Below, one piece after another: positions 1 to 8,620 of a stretch of 64,000 nt of DNA. Within the stretch, counting starts at the first letter, position 1; each line of letters begins with the position of its first letter. The notes under the pieces are model-generated. The model made no database searches. It saw nothing but the letters and a program-made list of their open reading frames with translations, and had not been told where the DNA came from. Source of the DNA: Polyangiaceae bacterium. Its GTDB lineage: Bacteria > Myxococcota_A > Polyangia > Polyangiales > Polyangiaceae. The stretch spans positions 2,542,001 through 2,606,000 of the forward strand of contig JADJRH010000011.1 of the NCBI GenBank assembly GCA_016712345.1, read 5' to 3'. Position numbers and translations under genes: made by a program.

Positions 1-21
1 GCGTCTCCTTAGCTCAAACGC

Positions 22-987
22 GTGGCTACCAACAAGACAATTCCCGGCAACCAAAGCGGCGACCCGTCGTGGCCGTACGGGCCTCCCCCTGAAGAGTCTG
101 AGGCGGGCGAGCCCACGTGGAAATGCCCCGGCGGCGAGTGTGAATGCCACCCCATTGACGAAAAGCGAGAAACCGTTAAACACACCCTCTTTTTTCACGA
201 CGACAACTCAAAGCGCATGGCGAACGCGCGCTGCCGCGTGTTTTTAAAAGGTACACTTGTCTCCAAACAAGAAAACGCGGGGGGCGATGGGTCGATTGAA
301 GTAGAAATTCCCGAAGACACACTAACCCTCGCTGTAGAATGGGCGCCAGAAGACGTTCCTCTCGTTGGACCTTTTCCATTTCGGCGCATCTACCATGTGT
401 ACATCAGTGACGACGCCGATGAAGGTGCGCGCCAACGCCTGCACAACCTCGGCTTTGGCAGACCCCGCAGTCTGGAAGAGAAAATTGAGGCGTTTCAAGA
501 AGTGTACAATCTACCCATTGATGGGCAGGTTGAATCTGTACAAGGTACACTCACCGACTATCATGACAATGCGCGGCTCCCACCGCTTGTAGAAAAGCCG
601 ATTGCGGGAGATCCCGAGGGCAGAACCGAAAGAAAGCCCGATCCACCGCTTTCACCCGATGTTCGCCCGCCCAGTCAGGGGTGCCTCGCCGCGGTAGAAA
701 AAACGCGCCCCAAACATTGCCATTTCTCGTACGTGGTTCTCGACAGACAAAACGAAGAACCTGTAAAAAACGAGCCGTTTATGATCGAGTTTGAAGGGCA
801 GACAGTTCACTACGGTCAAACCGACGGGGAAGGGAAGTTTCAACACGGCGATGTGGAGGCCGGTCACTACCTATTCAAAATAGGGGAGTCTGAAATGACC
901 ATCCCCGCGATTGATAAAGAGCACAAAGACCGAAAAATCATCCTCCAAAATGACATTTTCCTCCGAAGCAAAGGAGGACGGGCATGA
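22..987 (+). CDS. Peptidoglycan-binding-like / beta-sandwich protein
   Basis: The protein has 321 residues and no signal peptide. Residues about 140-185 (around KIEAFQEVYNLPIDGQV) resemble the helix-loop pattern of peptidoglycan-binding type 1 domains. The flanking parts look like two beta-sandwich or carboxypeptidase-regulatory-like modules (about 55-110 and 235-300, the latter around TDGEGKFQHGDVEAG). The start is GTG with no clear ribosome binding site, so it is uncertain. Its stop overlaps the next ATG as ATGA, so the two genes are translationally coupled. Such proteins often sit in type VI secretion or effector loci of myxobacteria, but no secretion gene is visible here, so that role is inference. 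Confidence 0.6.
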   Translation: MATNKTIPGNQSGDPSWPYGPPPEESEAGEPTWKCPGGECECHPIDEKRETVKHTLFFHDDNSKRMANARCRVFLKGTLVSKQENAGGDGSIEVEIPEDTLTLAVEWAPEDVPLVGPFPFRRIYHVYISDDADEGARQRLHNLGFGRPRSLEEKIEAFQEVYNLPIDGQVESVQGTLTDYHDNARLPPLVEKPIAGDPEGRTERKPDPPLSPDVRPPSQGCLAAVEKTRPKHCHFSYVVLDRQNEEPVKNEPFMIEFEGQTVHYGQTDGEGKFQHGDVEAGHYLFKIGESEMTIPAIDKEHKDRKIILQNDIFLRSKGGRA

Positions 988-2150
988 CTCAGATCGTTGC
1001 CAATTGGGTCACCACCGGCAGCGGCACCAACGTTGTCGTTGTGGGAGATCCCGCTAAAAATCTGGTGCAGTTTGAGTTTGCGAGTGCGCCCCAAAAAGCC
1101 GAAAAAGTGGTGATCACCATCGTCGAAAAAATCTTGGATCTCGATGGTAAGCCCAGGCCGAGTGACGCCGACAACATCAAACTCTTCACCGGAAAGCTTG
1201 AAAACGGGAAGTTTGTGGCGTCGGGCTTCCAAATGGGGAAAAAGCGGTCCAACCTCAAAAACAACGAGTTTAAAATTGCCGACCCTGAAAAGAAAAACAT
1301 CATGCGCGGGTTTATCGATGACCCGGAGCGCGTTTCAGAACATGTTTTGACCCTGAAAACGAGCCACGACATAAAGGGTAAGTCGGTTGAGTTCGTGGGT
1401 ACACAAGAAGTTCAGGTTCGGTTTCCGCTCGCCATGGTGATCCCCAAAGGGAAAGCCACTCTCGATACCGCCCTGAACATGATCGGCAAATACGCATCCA
1501 ACTGGAAGAGCAAAGACGCGCCCCACAGGCATGTGGAAGAAACCAAAATGGTTGTCACCAAGTCCCTCAAGGGAACGCTCGAACCAAGTGTGTATGACGA
1601 CATTGTTCGAGCGATCGCGGCCGCCGCGGACAAAGCCACGGGTGGCATTGTGGCTTTGTCGGTGGGCCACGGTGGAATGGGAACGGTGGACACCGTGCCG
1701 TTTGTCAACCTCATTCCTGAAGACAACAAAAAAGCCCAAACAGGTGTACCCTTTTTGGCGCGGGTAGATCAAACCGATTTGGCTCCGTACGACAAGCCTC
1801 CCGCCCCGGGATCGGTAAAAAGCACCCCTGGGAGGAATACCCAGGTTCGGCTCGATGCGCTTGACCGCATCGGCGACGCCCTTCAAGGCAAACCCATTCG
1901 ACGTCTTTTGCTCCACACCTGCAATGCCGGTAACTCTCCCGACTTCATTCAATTCTTGGCCAATCGGTTGCGCATTCCAGTGTTTGCGCAAATGGATTTT
2001 ATCTGGTTTCAACCGGCGGCTTCGTTTTACGACAAAGATGGCCAACCTGTTCTACCCAGGGATGAAAAGTTCTGGCCCATTCATCGGTCGGGGGAAGTTA
2101 AAATTCCAGACCCGGTCGCGCCGCCTCGATTTGGGCCGCCAAAATCATGA
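984..2150 (+). CDS. Caspase-like (clan CD) putative peptidase or effector
   Basis: The protein has 388 residues. Its C-terminal half contains a His motif, VALSVGHGGMG (His229), and after hydrophobic LLLH a Cys motif, HTCNAG (Cys313). A Gly-flanked His after one strand and a Cys after a later strand form the dyad pattern of caspase/CHAT-type cysteine peptidases. The 84-residue spacing is longer than in classical caspases. The N-terminal 200 residues are not recognised. It overlaps both neighbours by ATGA, so all three genes form one translational unit. A role as an effector or protease toxin with the downstream lipoprotein as partner is inferred only from this layout. Confidence 0.55.
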   Translation: MTQIVANWVTTGSGTNVVVVGDPAKNLVQFEFASAPQKAEKVVITIVEKILDLDGKPRPSDADNIKLFTGKLENGKFVASGFQMGKKRSNLKNNEFKIADPEKKNIMRGFIDDPERVSEHVLTLKTSHDIKGKSVEFVGTQEVQVRFPLAMVIPKGKATLDTALNMIGKYASNWKSKDAPHRHVEETKMVVTKSLKGTLEPSVYDDIVRAIAAAADKATGGIVALSVGHGGMGTVDTVPFVNLIPEDNKKAQTGVPFLARVDQTDLAPYDKPPAPGSVKSTPGRNTQVRLDALDRIGDALQGKPIRRLLLHTCNAGNSPDFIQFLANRLRIPVFAQMDFIWFQPAASFYDKDGQPVLPRDEKFWPIHRSGEVKIPDPVAPPRFGPPKS

Positions 2151-3241
2151 ACGTCCGGCGTTTGCTCGCCAAGCTCGTGGTTGCGTTGGGGTGCTTTTTC
2201 AACGCGACGTGTGATGGTACTCCACCCATCGAACATCCCCAGTCGGCCGAGCAGGCGATCTCCCCATTGGTAAAAGCCAAGGTCGCCGAGCTTGAAAAAG
2301 CGACGACCCTGACGCACTGGGCGCTTTATACAGAGCAAACGGCACCGGCCAACTATCAGAGCATTCACCGCAAGGCCGACGTTTTTCAGGTTGGCACCTT
2401 TGATGAAGTGCGCGCGTATTATCATGGGCTTGACGCCTGGCATGACGAAGCTGAAAATGTGGATACGCCGGCCGGATGTGTGAACGAAGCCGTGGCGCCC
2501 GATGGTAGATTGTGCCCTTCGGTCGTGCTTCCGGGAACAAGTGTACCCATTGAAGTGGGGCACGAACTGATAACGCTTTTTAATACTCCCGCAGCGGGTG
2601 AGGTGATGTGTCAGGCGGCTCCCAAGTTGTCGTTCGTGTATCGTTACAAGGGAGTGCCCGTGGGGGAGTTGAGTCTCGACCTGAATTGTCCCAGGTGGTC
2701 CGCTTCACCCGGATCTGAAAAACCGTATCCATCGGCCAAGGTGCGGGAGCAACTGGTTCACATTTGCCATCGCGCAGGGCTTTTTTGGTGCAGCGACAAC
2801 GACCCTGACAGTCAACAAATGTGGTCGGTTTGGCGGCAAAAAAACATGGAAGAGCTGCCGGCTCCCCTCAATCACCCTACCCACGACAAACGTCGCAAAA
2901 CAGCGCCTCTCCCCGTGGCACCAACCACCGCTCTTTCCAATTTGACCGTCCGCGAGCAAACGCTTTTGTGCGCTTGGAACATGCAACACGTGGGGCTTTC
3001 ACGGGCCCCGGGGCGTGACCACGCGGGGCTTGTCATGCCGGGGTCAACAACTCCACTCAGGGGTGGAGCGCTGGGCCTTGCTGAATGTGTTGAGAAGTTT
3101 CCCAAGTGTACACAAACGCTTGGGGAGATTGCCGCTTGTCAAGAAGCGGCGCAAAAAGGGGATTTGTGGTTTGTGTTACCCAACAATGCCGGGTGTAAAC
3201 CGATGTTGGATTGTAGGTGGGGATTTCAGAGTGAGAAGTAG
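2147..3241 (+). CDS. Cysteine-rich lipoprotein, unknown function
   Basis: The protein has 364 residues with an N-terminal basic and hydrophobic segment (RRLLAKLVVALGCFFNATC) that reads as a lipoprotein signal with Cys as the acylated residue. The rest is periplasmic or outer-membrane exposed and contains many Cys, probably disulphide-bonded. I recognise no family. It is the last gene of the coupled cassette (ATGA overlap with the caspase-like gene), so it could be an immunity or anchoring partner; this is inference. The gene stops 20 bp before the convergent membrane-protein gene. GTGTACAC occurs near its 3' end, as in core genes but not in the next 17 kb. Confidence 0.55.
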   Translation: MNVRRLLAKLVVALGCFFNATCDGTPPIEHPQSAEQAISPLVKAKVAELEKATTLTHWALYTEQTAPANYQSIHRKADVFQVGTFDEVRAYYHGLDAWHDEAENVDTPAGCVNEAVAPDGRLCPSVVLPGTSVPIEVGHELITLFNTPAAGEVMCQAAPKLSFVYRYKGVPVGELSLDLNCPRWSASPGSEKPYPSAKVREQLVHICHRAGLFWCSDNDPDSQQMWSVWRQKNMEELPAPLNHPTHDKRRKTAPLPVAPTTALSNLTVREQTLLCAWNMQHVGLSRAPGRDHAGLVMPGSTTPLRGGALGLAECVEKFPKCTQTLGEIAACQEAAQKGDLWFVLPNNAGCKPMLDCRWGFQSEK

Positions 3242-3261
3242 AGCGCGCCCTTTAGCTGAGG

Positions 3262-3975
3262 TCAGGCGGCGACAGGTTGAGTCTTGGTGAGGCCATAATT
3301 GGGGAGACGAAGGATCTTCCCATTGGCCCACATGAGCGGTTGAATGAGCCAACCCACGAAACCAAGAAAAAACACGGTGCCCCAACCGAGCGGACCACCG
3401 AGCAACCAGCCGGAAACAAGAAGCAATACTTCTAAAACGCCTTTGGCTGCCCAGAATGGAACCTTCCATTTTCGAACCATGGTGATGGCCACCAAGTCCA
3501 TGGAGCGAATGCCAATGCCGCTCATGATGATCAGCGACGATCCGTAGGCACAGAGAATAACGCCGACGATCATGAGGGGCCACGGGGAGAGCGGGATGAA
3601 GCTCGCGACGTTGGGGCCGTGGCGGTACTTTTCACCCATGCAAAGGTCGATCAATGTGCCGCAGAAAAAGAATGTGACAAATGGGGAGAGAAGGGGTAGC
3701 CGCCGATTCCAAATCGACCATATCAGCAGGCAAAGTGCGGCGAAACCACCCTGCGCAATGCCAACTGTCATAAAGCTGACGTGTTTGAGCAGGCCGAGCG
3801 AAAACACATCCAACGGGTCGGTCCCCAGTTTGGAGTAGATAAAGAAGTTGGCTCCAAACGAAAAGAGGACACATCCGAGGACGTAGATGGCAATCTGGTC
3901 TTTTTGAAAGTTGGGGCGAACCCAATCGATAAACCAGTGGGGCTTTTCTTCGTCTTCTGAGGCTGCTGTCGACAT
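3262..3975 (-). CDS. YczE/YitT-like integral membrane protein
   Basis: The protein has about 237 residues when started at the ATG preceded by AGGAAC five bases upstream; an upstream in-frame ATG at 4053 lacks such a site. It has about five hydrophobic segments. The stretch around KLGTDPLDVFSLGLLKH and the later GIGIRSMDLV match the repeated G-x-D-hydrophobic pattern of the YczE/YitT membrane family (COG2364-type). The substrate and function of this family are unknown. It is a single gene, convergent with the cassette to its left. Confidence 0.65.
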   Translation of the reverse strand: MSTAASEDEEKPHWFIDWVRPNFQKDQIAIYVLGCVLFSFGANFFIYSKLGTDPLDVFSLGLLKHVSFMTVGIAQGGFAALCLLIWSIWNRRLPLLSPFVTFFFCGTLIDLCMGEKYRHGPNVASFIPLSPWPLMIVGVILCAYGSSLIIMSGIGIRSMDLVAITMVRKWKVPFWAAKGVLEVLLLVSGWLLGGPLGWGTVFFLGFVGWLIQPLMWANGKILRLPNYGLTKTQPVAA

Positions 3976-4106
3976 ACGTTCCTGAGCGCCGGGATTGAAA
4001 TTGAGCCCCGGCTTGAACCCCTCACAATAGCGGACGGGGCCAACCATTTTCAAGAGGGAAAATAGCGCGCAGCGTCGGGCCGAAAAAATGCAGGCACTTT
4101 TGCGGG

Positions 4107-5672
4107 TTAGGCCCTTAAAAGGCGCACGGACCGGCCCGACGGCGTGGTTTTGTCGAGAAAGACCGGCTTTTGAGCGGCCTTTTTGCGTCGGTCAAAAAGC
4201 ACCAACGTTCCACGGCGAAGGCCCAGGTGAGCGAGGTAGCCGTCGAGCTGCACAAGGCCCTTTTTGACCGGGTCGGGGCTTTGCGGGCGCCACACTTTGA
4301 TTTCAATCGCTCGCCGCTGCACGGCCATGCGACCGTTGGCCAACCTGTAAGGCCAACGCACGAGCAGGTCTACCCGACCGCGCCCCACTCCATACTCCCT
4401 GTCCACATACCCACCGCCGTTTACGATGCGCTGGAGAAACGCCATAAAAACGAGTTGGGGCGCCACTTCATGGTAAGGTGTGGCGCCGAGAAGGGCGTCA
4501 CCGTGTTCACGCCAAAACCGTGTGAATGCCCGCAGCAGGCGTCGAAACGCGAGGCGGCCGTCGGGTAGAACAAAGGCCCGCGGTTCGTCGGTGACGTTGG
4601 CCTCCACCGCCCCAGCAAGCACCCGCACAATCACTTCGCGGTAGATTGGGTTGGCCACCCTGACGGGGTTTGTTCGCGCAATCAGGCCCAGATCGCGAGC
4701 GTATTTCACGTCGTCTTCCAAGTCGTCCCCACCCATTGTATCACCCGCGATGAGGGGCTCGACGATACGCCTCACGCGCGGCTCGGTCAGGCGGGCGAGG
4801 AGCGAGTCGAGATGGGTTGCCCTGGCCAGGATGAGCCGCTCTTTCGCCTCGTCCAAGTGCGCCGGGGAGATCGCTTGGTGCGGTGGAATTTTCATCTCGT
4901 CCACCACCTCGCGGGCGAGAGCATTTACAAGCCACGGCTGGCCCTGAGAAAGATCAAACGCGCGTGTGATGGCCTCTTCTGTAAAAATCTGACCTGACTC
5001 GGCGGAGTGTTGGCCGTAGAGCAGGCGCACTTCTTCCGGTGAGAAATCGCCGAGTCGACTTGACTTGACCTTGATATTGAACGGACTCGACGAACCTACC
5101 CTTGGCGGACTCCCGCCCGAAGCCAATTTGTAATCTCGGACATCCCTCATTCCACACAGAATGATGGACCAGGGAAACCGCTCCGGTCGCTCGGGAAAGC
5201 CGGCTCGGAGCTGACGAAGCACGCTGACCAAACTGTCACCGACAAGCGAGTCGATCTCGTCGAAGATCAGCACCAGTGGGCGCGGGCAGGCGATGGCCCA
5301 GGCCCGAAGGGCAGCTGCTAGAAGCCGCTCATCGGGCGCATCGGGGAAGGGAGGGGGCTGGAGTTCTGGAGGGAGCACCATGGCTGCCATCTGAATCTGA
5401 TCGCAGATGGCCCGGGAGGCGGCGCCATAATCATCACCTGCAACTGAAGCTTCTTCACACGTGAAATGCAGCGCCGCGTACCGCCCTTCGGCCGTGAGTT
5501 CTTTGGCCAAGGCGCGCAACGTGGTCGTCTTCCCAGTCTGCCGTGGCGCGTGCACAACGAAGTAGCCTTTTTGGTCGATGAGATCGCGAGCTTGTGGCAG
5601 GCGTTCAGCCGCGGGTACTGTGTAATGGTCGAGCGAATTGTTTGGACCAGCGGTGTTGAAGTGCCTCGGCAT
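4107..5672 (-). CDS. AAA-like ATPase with C-terminal PD-(D/E)XK domain
   Basis: The protein has 521 residues from the chosen ATG; the frame is open 13 codons further but homology-like sequence begins at MPRHFNTAG. The Walker A motif is PRQTGKTT (43-50), and the Walker B motif is PLVLIFDEID about 95 residues later. The C-terminal third contains GRGRVDLLVRW followed by RAIEIKVW, the Asp and Glu-x-Lys of a PD-(D/E)XK nuclease fold. This matches the AAA_35/AAA-ATPase-like plus PDDEXK_9 architecture common in accessory genomes of Bacteroidota and Myxococcota. Function is not established; such genes are suspected mobile or defence elements. Confidence 0.75.
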   Translation of the reverse strand: MPRHFNTAGPNNSLDHYTVPAAERLPQARDLIDQKGYFVVHAPRQTGKTTTLRALAKELTAEGRYAALHFTCEEASVAGDDYGAASRAICDQIQMAAMVLPPELQPPPFPDAPDERLLAAALRAWAIACPRPLVLIFDEIDSLVGDSLVSVLRQLRAGFPERPERFPWSIILCGMRDVRDYKLASGGSPPRVGSSSPFNIKVKSSRLGDFSPEEVRLLYGQHSAESGQIFTEEAITRAFDLSQGQPWLVNALAREVVDEMKIPPHQAISPAHLDEAKERLILARATHLDSLLARLTEPRVRRIVEPLIAGDTMGGDDLEDDVKYARDLGLIARTNPVRVANPIYREVIVRVLAGAVEANVTDEPRAFVLPDGRLAFRRLLRAFTRFWREHGDALLGATPYHEVAPQLVFMAFLQRIVNGGGYVDREYGVGRGRVDLLVRWPYRLANGRMAVQRRAIEIKVWRPQSPDPVKKGLVQLDGYLAHLGLRRGTLVLFDRRKKAAQKPVFLDKTTPSGRSVRLLRA

Positions 5673-5743
5673 GCGCTGCAGACCATTGCCCGAAACACGA
5701 GCGAAATGCAAGACGATAGCCGCTCAATTGGGCCGCGCTTCAC

Positions 5744-5781
5744 CGGTGATTCCAATCAGACTGTTCGTTCGTGCGCGCGAT
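5744..5781. repeat. Short diverged repeat, copy 1
   Basis: The string GGTGATTCCAATC, two or three variable bases, then ACTGTTCGTTC and an alternating GCGCGCG tail occurs here and again at 11059-11093. Both copies lie just beyond the 5' end of a minus-strand gene (the AAA ATPase here, the SecY-like gene there). The recurrence suggests a shared regulatory site or a small repeat belonging to the region's repeat family. Confidence 0.5.
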
Positions 5782-5821
5782 ACTTCGAGCCAGCCAGCCG
5801 TCGACACCACTCACTTTAGGT

Positions 5822-6061
5822 TCAAGGTAAACGGCTGGTAGAATCGGCATCCGCGTCGCTATCAATGGAGTCTAAACAGGCGAGGGCTTCATCATATTTT
5901 TTGCTGCTCCAGGCCGAGGATATGGAGATGTTTGCTCTCCAACGCATGTTGGACATCCCATTGCTGGAGCACGAATCACACACCAAACATGGTTCGCCCG
6001 AGAGGAGGTACTCTTTCGTCGCTGGTCTTGTTTGACAATTGGCGCAGACGACCACCGTCAC
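5822..6061 (-). pseudogene. Truncated zinc-ribbon protein (paralogue of 12082-12762)
   Basis: The 79-residue reading frame keeps the N-terminal CxxC...CxxC zinc ribbon (CANCQTRPATKEY and CLVCDSC) and the helix ending KYDEALACLDSI. These correspond to CALCGEQPATDSY and QYDEALMCLDAI in the 226-residue protein at 12082-12762. The C-terminal TPR-like region of the paralogue is missing and the frame ends in a short Asp-rich tail. It overlaps the next upstream gene by ATGA, so it may still be translated. It is best explained as a truncated copy left by a segmental duplication. Confidence 0.65.
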
Positions 6062-6300
6062 GACTGGCCCTCTTCGCCCGGCTGTTCTCTCGTTTCTTCG
6101 GGCTCAAGGTCTGGATGCTCTTGCAAGATTGGTCGAATCAGCTCTAAGTACAAATGTCCCATCGCTAGGCCAGTTCCCTTGCGATAGGCGATGAATTCTT
6201 CTTCGGAACATTCCTGCTGAATAAGAAGGAGCGTGGCATTCATCTTGTGTGATGCGTCGTACAACGCGGCGAGTGCTTTTTCTGCGACGTGGCGTTTCAT
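6058..6300 (-). CDS. Small acidic helical protein, unknown
   Basis: The protein has 80 residues with predicted helices and an acidic C-terminal tail (DLEPEETREQPGEEGQS). It has no membrane segment or recognised domain. It overlaps the truncated zinc-ribbon gene by ATGA and lies 33 bp from the lipoprotein gene at 6334-7101, so the three appear to be one operon. It has no counterpart between the corresponding genes of the second module copy (12.1-13.6 kb). It is therefore a copy-specific insertion or a gene lost from the other copy. Confidence 0.5.
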   Translation of the reverse strand: MKRHVAEKALAALYDASHKMNATLLLIQQECSEEEFIAYRKGTGLAMGHLYLELIRPILQEHPDLEPEETREQPGEEGQS

Positions 6301-6333
6301 TTCTCGAACCTTTCGTCATCCTTCCTAGCTTCG

Positions 6334-7101
6334 CTAGCAGCCGAAGGCCTCAACACATGCTCTGAGGCACCTCTGAAATTTCCATCCAAAATCGGGCGTC
6401 GGTAATGCCTTATCAGAACACTTCTCTATACAGTCTGCTTTGACTTTTTTGCAGTCGATTTCGGCCGGACTGACTGTGGGCGCGCTGGTCGGGGCGACCG
6501 TGGCCATGGGCATCGCGGTGACCACCGGTTCTGCCGGCGCATCAATGACCGTCGGCGGTTTGGGTTTGGCGCGCCCTTTATCCACAATCACGTGAACGTA
6601 CACGGTATAAAGCGCATACCCAACGCCGATCAGCACCATCAACTCCATTAGTTGAATGGCTTGCGTCTGACCGAGCAGCGCCTTTGAATGGGGGGCGACC
6701 GGGATAGGGTCAAACTCCTTGCGTTGCCGCAGGGCCAGAGCTTCGAGCGGTGTACGCATCCCGCGAAGCGCGTCGGCCATGCACGTTTCTACTTCGGGGA
6801 TATTCAGGGTGGAGTTGATAAGCATCACCTCATCTACCCATGCTTCCCGATCGTCTTCCGCCACGTGCAGAGTATAAGTCAGATCAAAGTTGACTTTGGT
6901 AAGCGGCGTGGGCCCTTTTTTCCCGCATTCGTGCAGCCGATCCACCACCCCATCGGGTAATCTACCATTGGCTGGCCAGGTAGTGCCCCCACAGCCGCCG
7001 AGCGTGGCAATCGCTGCATAAACGACGAACAGCGCGAACCCCAACGCCGCGAGCTGACGAACGCGCTTTTTCTTCCCTCCCGACTTTCTCTGACAGGTCA
7101 T
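6334..7101 (-). CDS. Membrane-anchored lipoprotein, variable Cys-rich tail (copy 1)
   Basis: The protein has 255 residues. It starts with a very basic segment (RKSGGKKKRVRQ), then a hydrophobic stretch ending in LGGCGG, a lipobox-like signal. A soluble domain follows, then a second membrane segment (IGVGYALYTVYVHVIV), a Pro/Ala linker and a short Cys-rich tail. The first 200 residues are nearly identical to the protein at 12795-13610, but the last 50 are unrelated apart from being Cys-rich. A constant scaffold with a swapped tail recalls polymorphic effectors; no function is known. It has a good upstream AGGAGG-type site (minus strand near 7112). Confidence 0.6.
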   Translation of the reverse strand: MTCQRKSGGKKKRVRQLAALGFALFVVYAAIATLGGCGGTTWPANGRLPDGVVDRLHECGKKGPTPLTKVNFDLTYTLHVAEDDREAWVDEVMLINSTLNIPEVETCMADALRGMRTPLEALALRQRKEFDPIPVAPHSKALLGQTQAIQLMELMVLIGVGYALYTVYVHVIVDKGRAKPKPPTVIDAPAEPVVTAMPMATVAPTSAPTVSPAEIDCKKVKADCIEKCSDKALPTPDFGWKFQRCLRACVEAFGC

Positions 7102-7230
7102 CTAGCAACCTCCTCTTTGGAGTGTCGGGCGCGGACGGCGTGAGAAAGTTGGTCGTCGCTATAGGCGTTAGCGAGAAGCCGGCCGATTATCTGCCGAACG
7201 CTCAGATCAGCGGCATGATCCATCTCCGAG

Positions 7231-7788
7231 TCAGCGCGCGCGCCGGTAGTGCATGGCGACCGCGCCGCTGCGGAGCGGCTTCGCCGAGATCAACTCGAGC
7301 CGTCGCGTGCTGGGCAGCCCGCTCTCGTACAGGGTCGGGCCGTGGCCGGCGATCCTGGGGTGGACGAGCAACTTGTACTCGTCGATCAGATCCAGCCGGT
7401 CCAGCTCGGTCGCGAGCTTGCCGCTACCGAGGAGCACGCCGTTCGGGGTCGCGTCCTTGAGCTTCTGTACGCCTGTGCGCACGTCGCCGACGATGTGGTG
7501 GCTATTGGTCCACGGGAAATCCCTTCGCGTCGAGGACACCACGTACTTCGGCTTGGCCTCCAGCTTGACCGCCCACTCGCGCATCGCCGGCGGTGCCTCC
7601 GCGTCGCCGCGGGCGACCGCTGGCCAGTAGCTCTCCATCATCTCGTAGGTGACGCGGCCCCAGAGCATCGCCCCGCCCTCGTCCATGAGGCGGGTGAAGA
7701 AGGCGTGTGTCTCGTCGTCGGCGATTCCTTCCTGGTGGTCGACGCAGCCGTCCAGGGTAAGGTTGAGGCTGAAGGTCAAGAGTCCCAT
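7231..7788 (-). CDS. RibD/DHFR-family NADPH reductase-like protein
   Basis: The protein has 185 residues. The N-terminus (LLTFSLNLTLDGCVD), WGRVTYEMME and the VLLGSGKLATELDRLDLIDEY region are the standard motifs of the RibD C-terminal/dihydrofolate-reductase-like family. Members bind NAD(P)H, but their substrates are mostly unknown. The gene is richer in GC than its neighbours. Comparison with the second module copy shows that about 7201-7880 interrupts a sequence that is continuous there, so this gene was inserted into the duplicated module. Its transcription direction matches the surrounding operon. Confidence 0.75.
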   Translation of the reverse strand: MGLLTFSLNLTLDGCVDHQEGIADDETHAFFTRLMDEGGAMLWGRVTYEMMESYWPAVARGDAEAPPAMREWAVKLEAKPKYVVSSTRRDFPWTNSHHIVGDVRTGVQKLKDATPNGVLLGSGKLATELDRLDLIDEYKLLVHPRIAGHGPTLYESGLPSTRRLELISAKPLRSGAVAMHYRRAR

Positions 7789-7880
7789 GGTATCCTCCGT
7801 TCGAGATACGCGACGAGCCGCTCGTCGTCTGGCTCCAAGGGCACGATCCCAATTCGCGAGGTGCTCACCCTGTGTCGCCT

Positions 7881-8343
7881 AACACGTGAATAGGCCGACC
7901 TGTCCATCTGCGTCCGCGTCCATCTTCTCCCGCTCGCGGCAAGTATGCAAGCCGAATCTTGCGCGTCTGGTGCGTGTTTTCTGACGCAACGCGCTCGCGC
8001 GATCGAGCAACGCGCAACACCGTGCGGTCACGCTTGGCTCACCGCTGCGGTTTCTACCCATTGGCGAGCGGCGAAAAGTGCATCTTGTGTCGGGGGGTTT
8101 CGACGATGGGTGCGGTTTGGGCGCCCCCTGAGCGAACGAACCGAAGGTGAGGTGAGCGATTTGGGGGCGGAGGCGGCGCAGGCGCGCCAGCGCCGAGCCG
8201 GCCGAGAGGGGGCATTGTATAAACCGGATCTGACTGTCAAACCGGATCTGACTGTCAGGTTGGTTCGTTCGTGCGGGGCTTTTTTTCGATTGCGGTGTTT
8301 CGATGGAACGGCAACCTTGCCGCTCGAACGGCAACCTTGCCGG
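7881..8343. repeat. Long noncoding repeat block, copy A
   Basis: This block is mostly the same as copy B (13671-14176) and partly the same as copy C (19440-19770). Shared pieces are a start with ACACGTGAATAGGCC, AAGTATGCAAGCCGAATC, TCTACCCATTGGCGAG, a GC-rich stretch ending GAGAGGGGGCATTGT, two TGACTGTCA palindromes 18 bp apart (8231 and 8249) and repeats of AACGGCAACCTTGCC. No convincing protein is encoded; the open frames here change between copies. It lies upstream of the duplicated module and could be a regulatory region or a nonautonomous mobile element. Confidence 0.75.
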
Positions 8344-8344
8344 T

Positions 8345-8520
8345 CAGTCTGAATGTCAGGAGGCTCGGGAGGGTCTGGAAAATACGGCGGTTCAGAGGAT
8401 TCTTCGTCTGAAGCTTCGGGCGTGAGCGAGCACTCCGGGAGAAAGTCCAGCTCCTCTTGGTGGTTCTCGTGAGCGTCTGGGATCTGCGATTCTGCGTCGA
8501 GCCATGGCGCAGCGTCAAAT
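8345..8520 (-). pseudogene. Relic of the RNase H-like gene (C-terminal 58 codons)
   Basis: Read on the minus strand, this stretch encodes a sequence ending ESSEPPYFPDPPEPP, with FDAAPWLDAES earlier. It aligns with FDPAPWLNAES and ESSEPPYFPDPREPP at the C-terminus of the RNase H-like protein at 14177-14908. Everything upstream of that point is missing, and the sequence passes directly into a methyltransferase relic. It is a 3' fragment left over from the duplicated segment. Confidence 0.8.
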
Positions 8521-8530
8521 AGCGGGGAGG

Positions 8531-8602
8531 CGACTCACGGCCTGAGAGTACGTCTGTCCAAGCGCAGGGCTGTGCCGGGCGGGTGAACAGGAATCTGCCA
8601 TC
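8531..8602 (-). pseudogene. Relic of a SAM methyltransferase gene
   Basis: About 70 bp match the 11292-11360 part of the intact methyltransferase gene, including GAGTACGTCT, TCCA and GGTGAACAGGAAT words in the same order with scattered substitutions. Only this internal fragment remains. Together with the adjacent RNase H relic it shows repeated recombination or deletion in the region. Confidence 0.65.
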
Positions 8603-8620
8603 GTTTCTCAGGCCGATCGA

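Noticed and set aside
7245..7893. Plus-strand frames of 125-214 codons opposite the RibD-like gene
   Set aside because: They are antisense shadows in a GC-rich gene with a clear RibD-family product on the minus strand.
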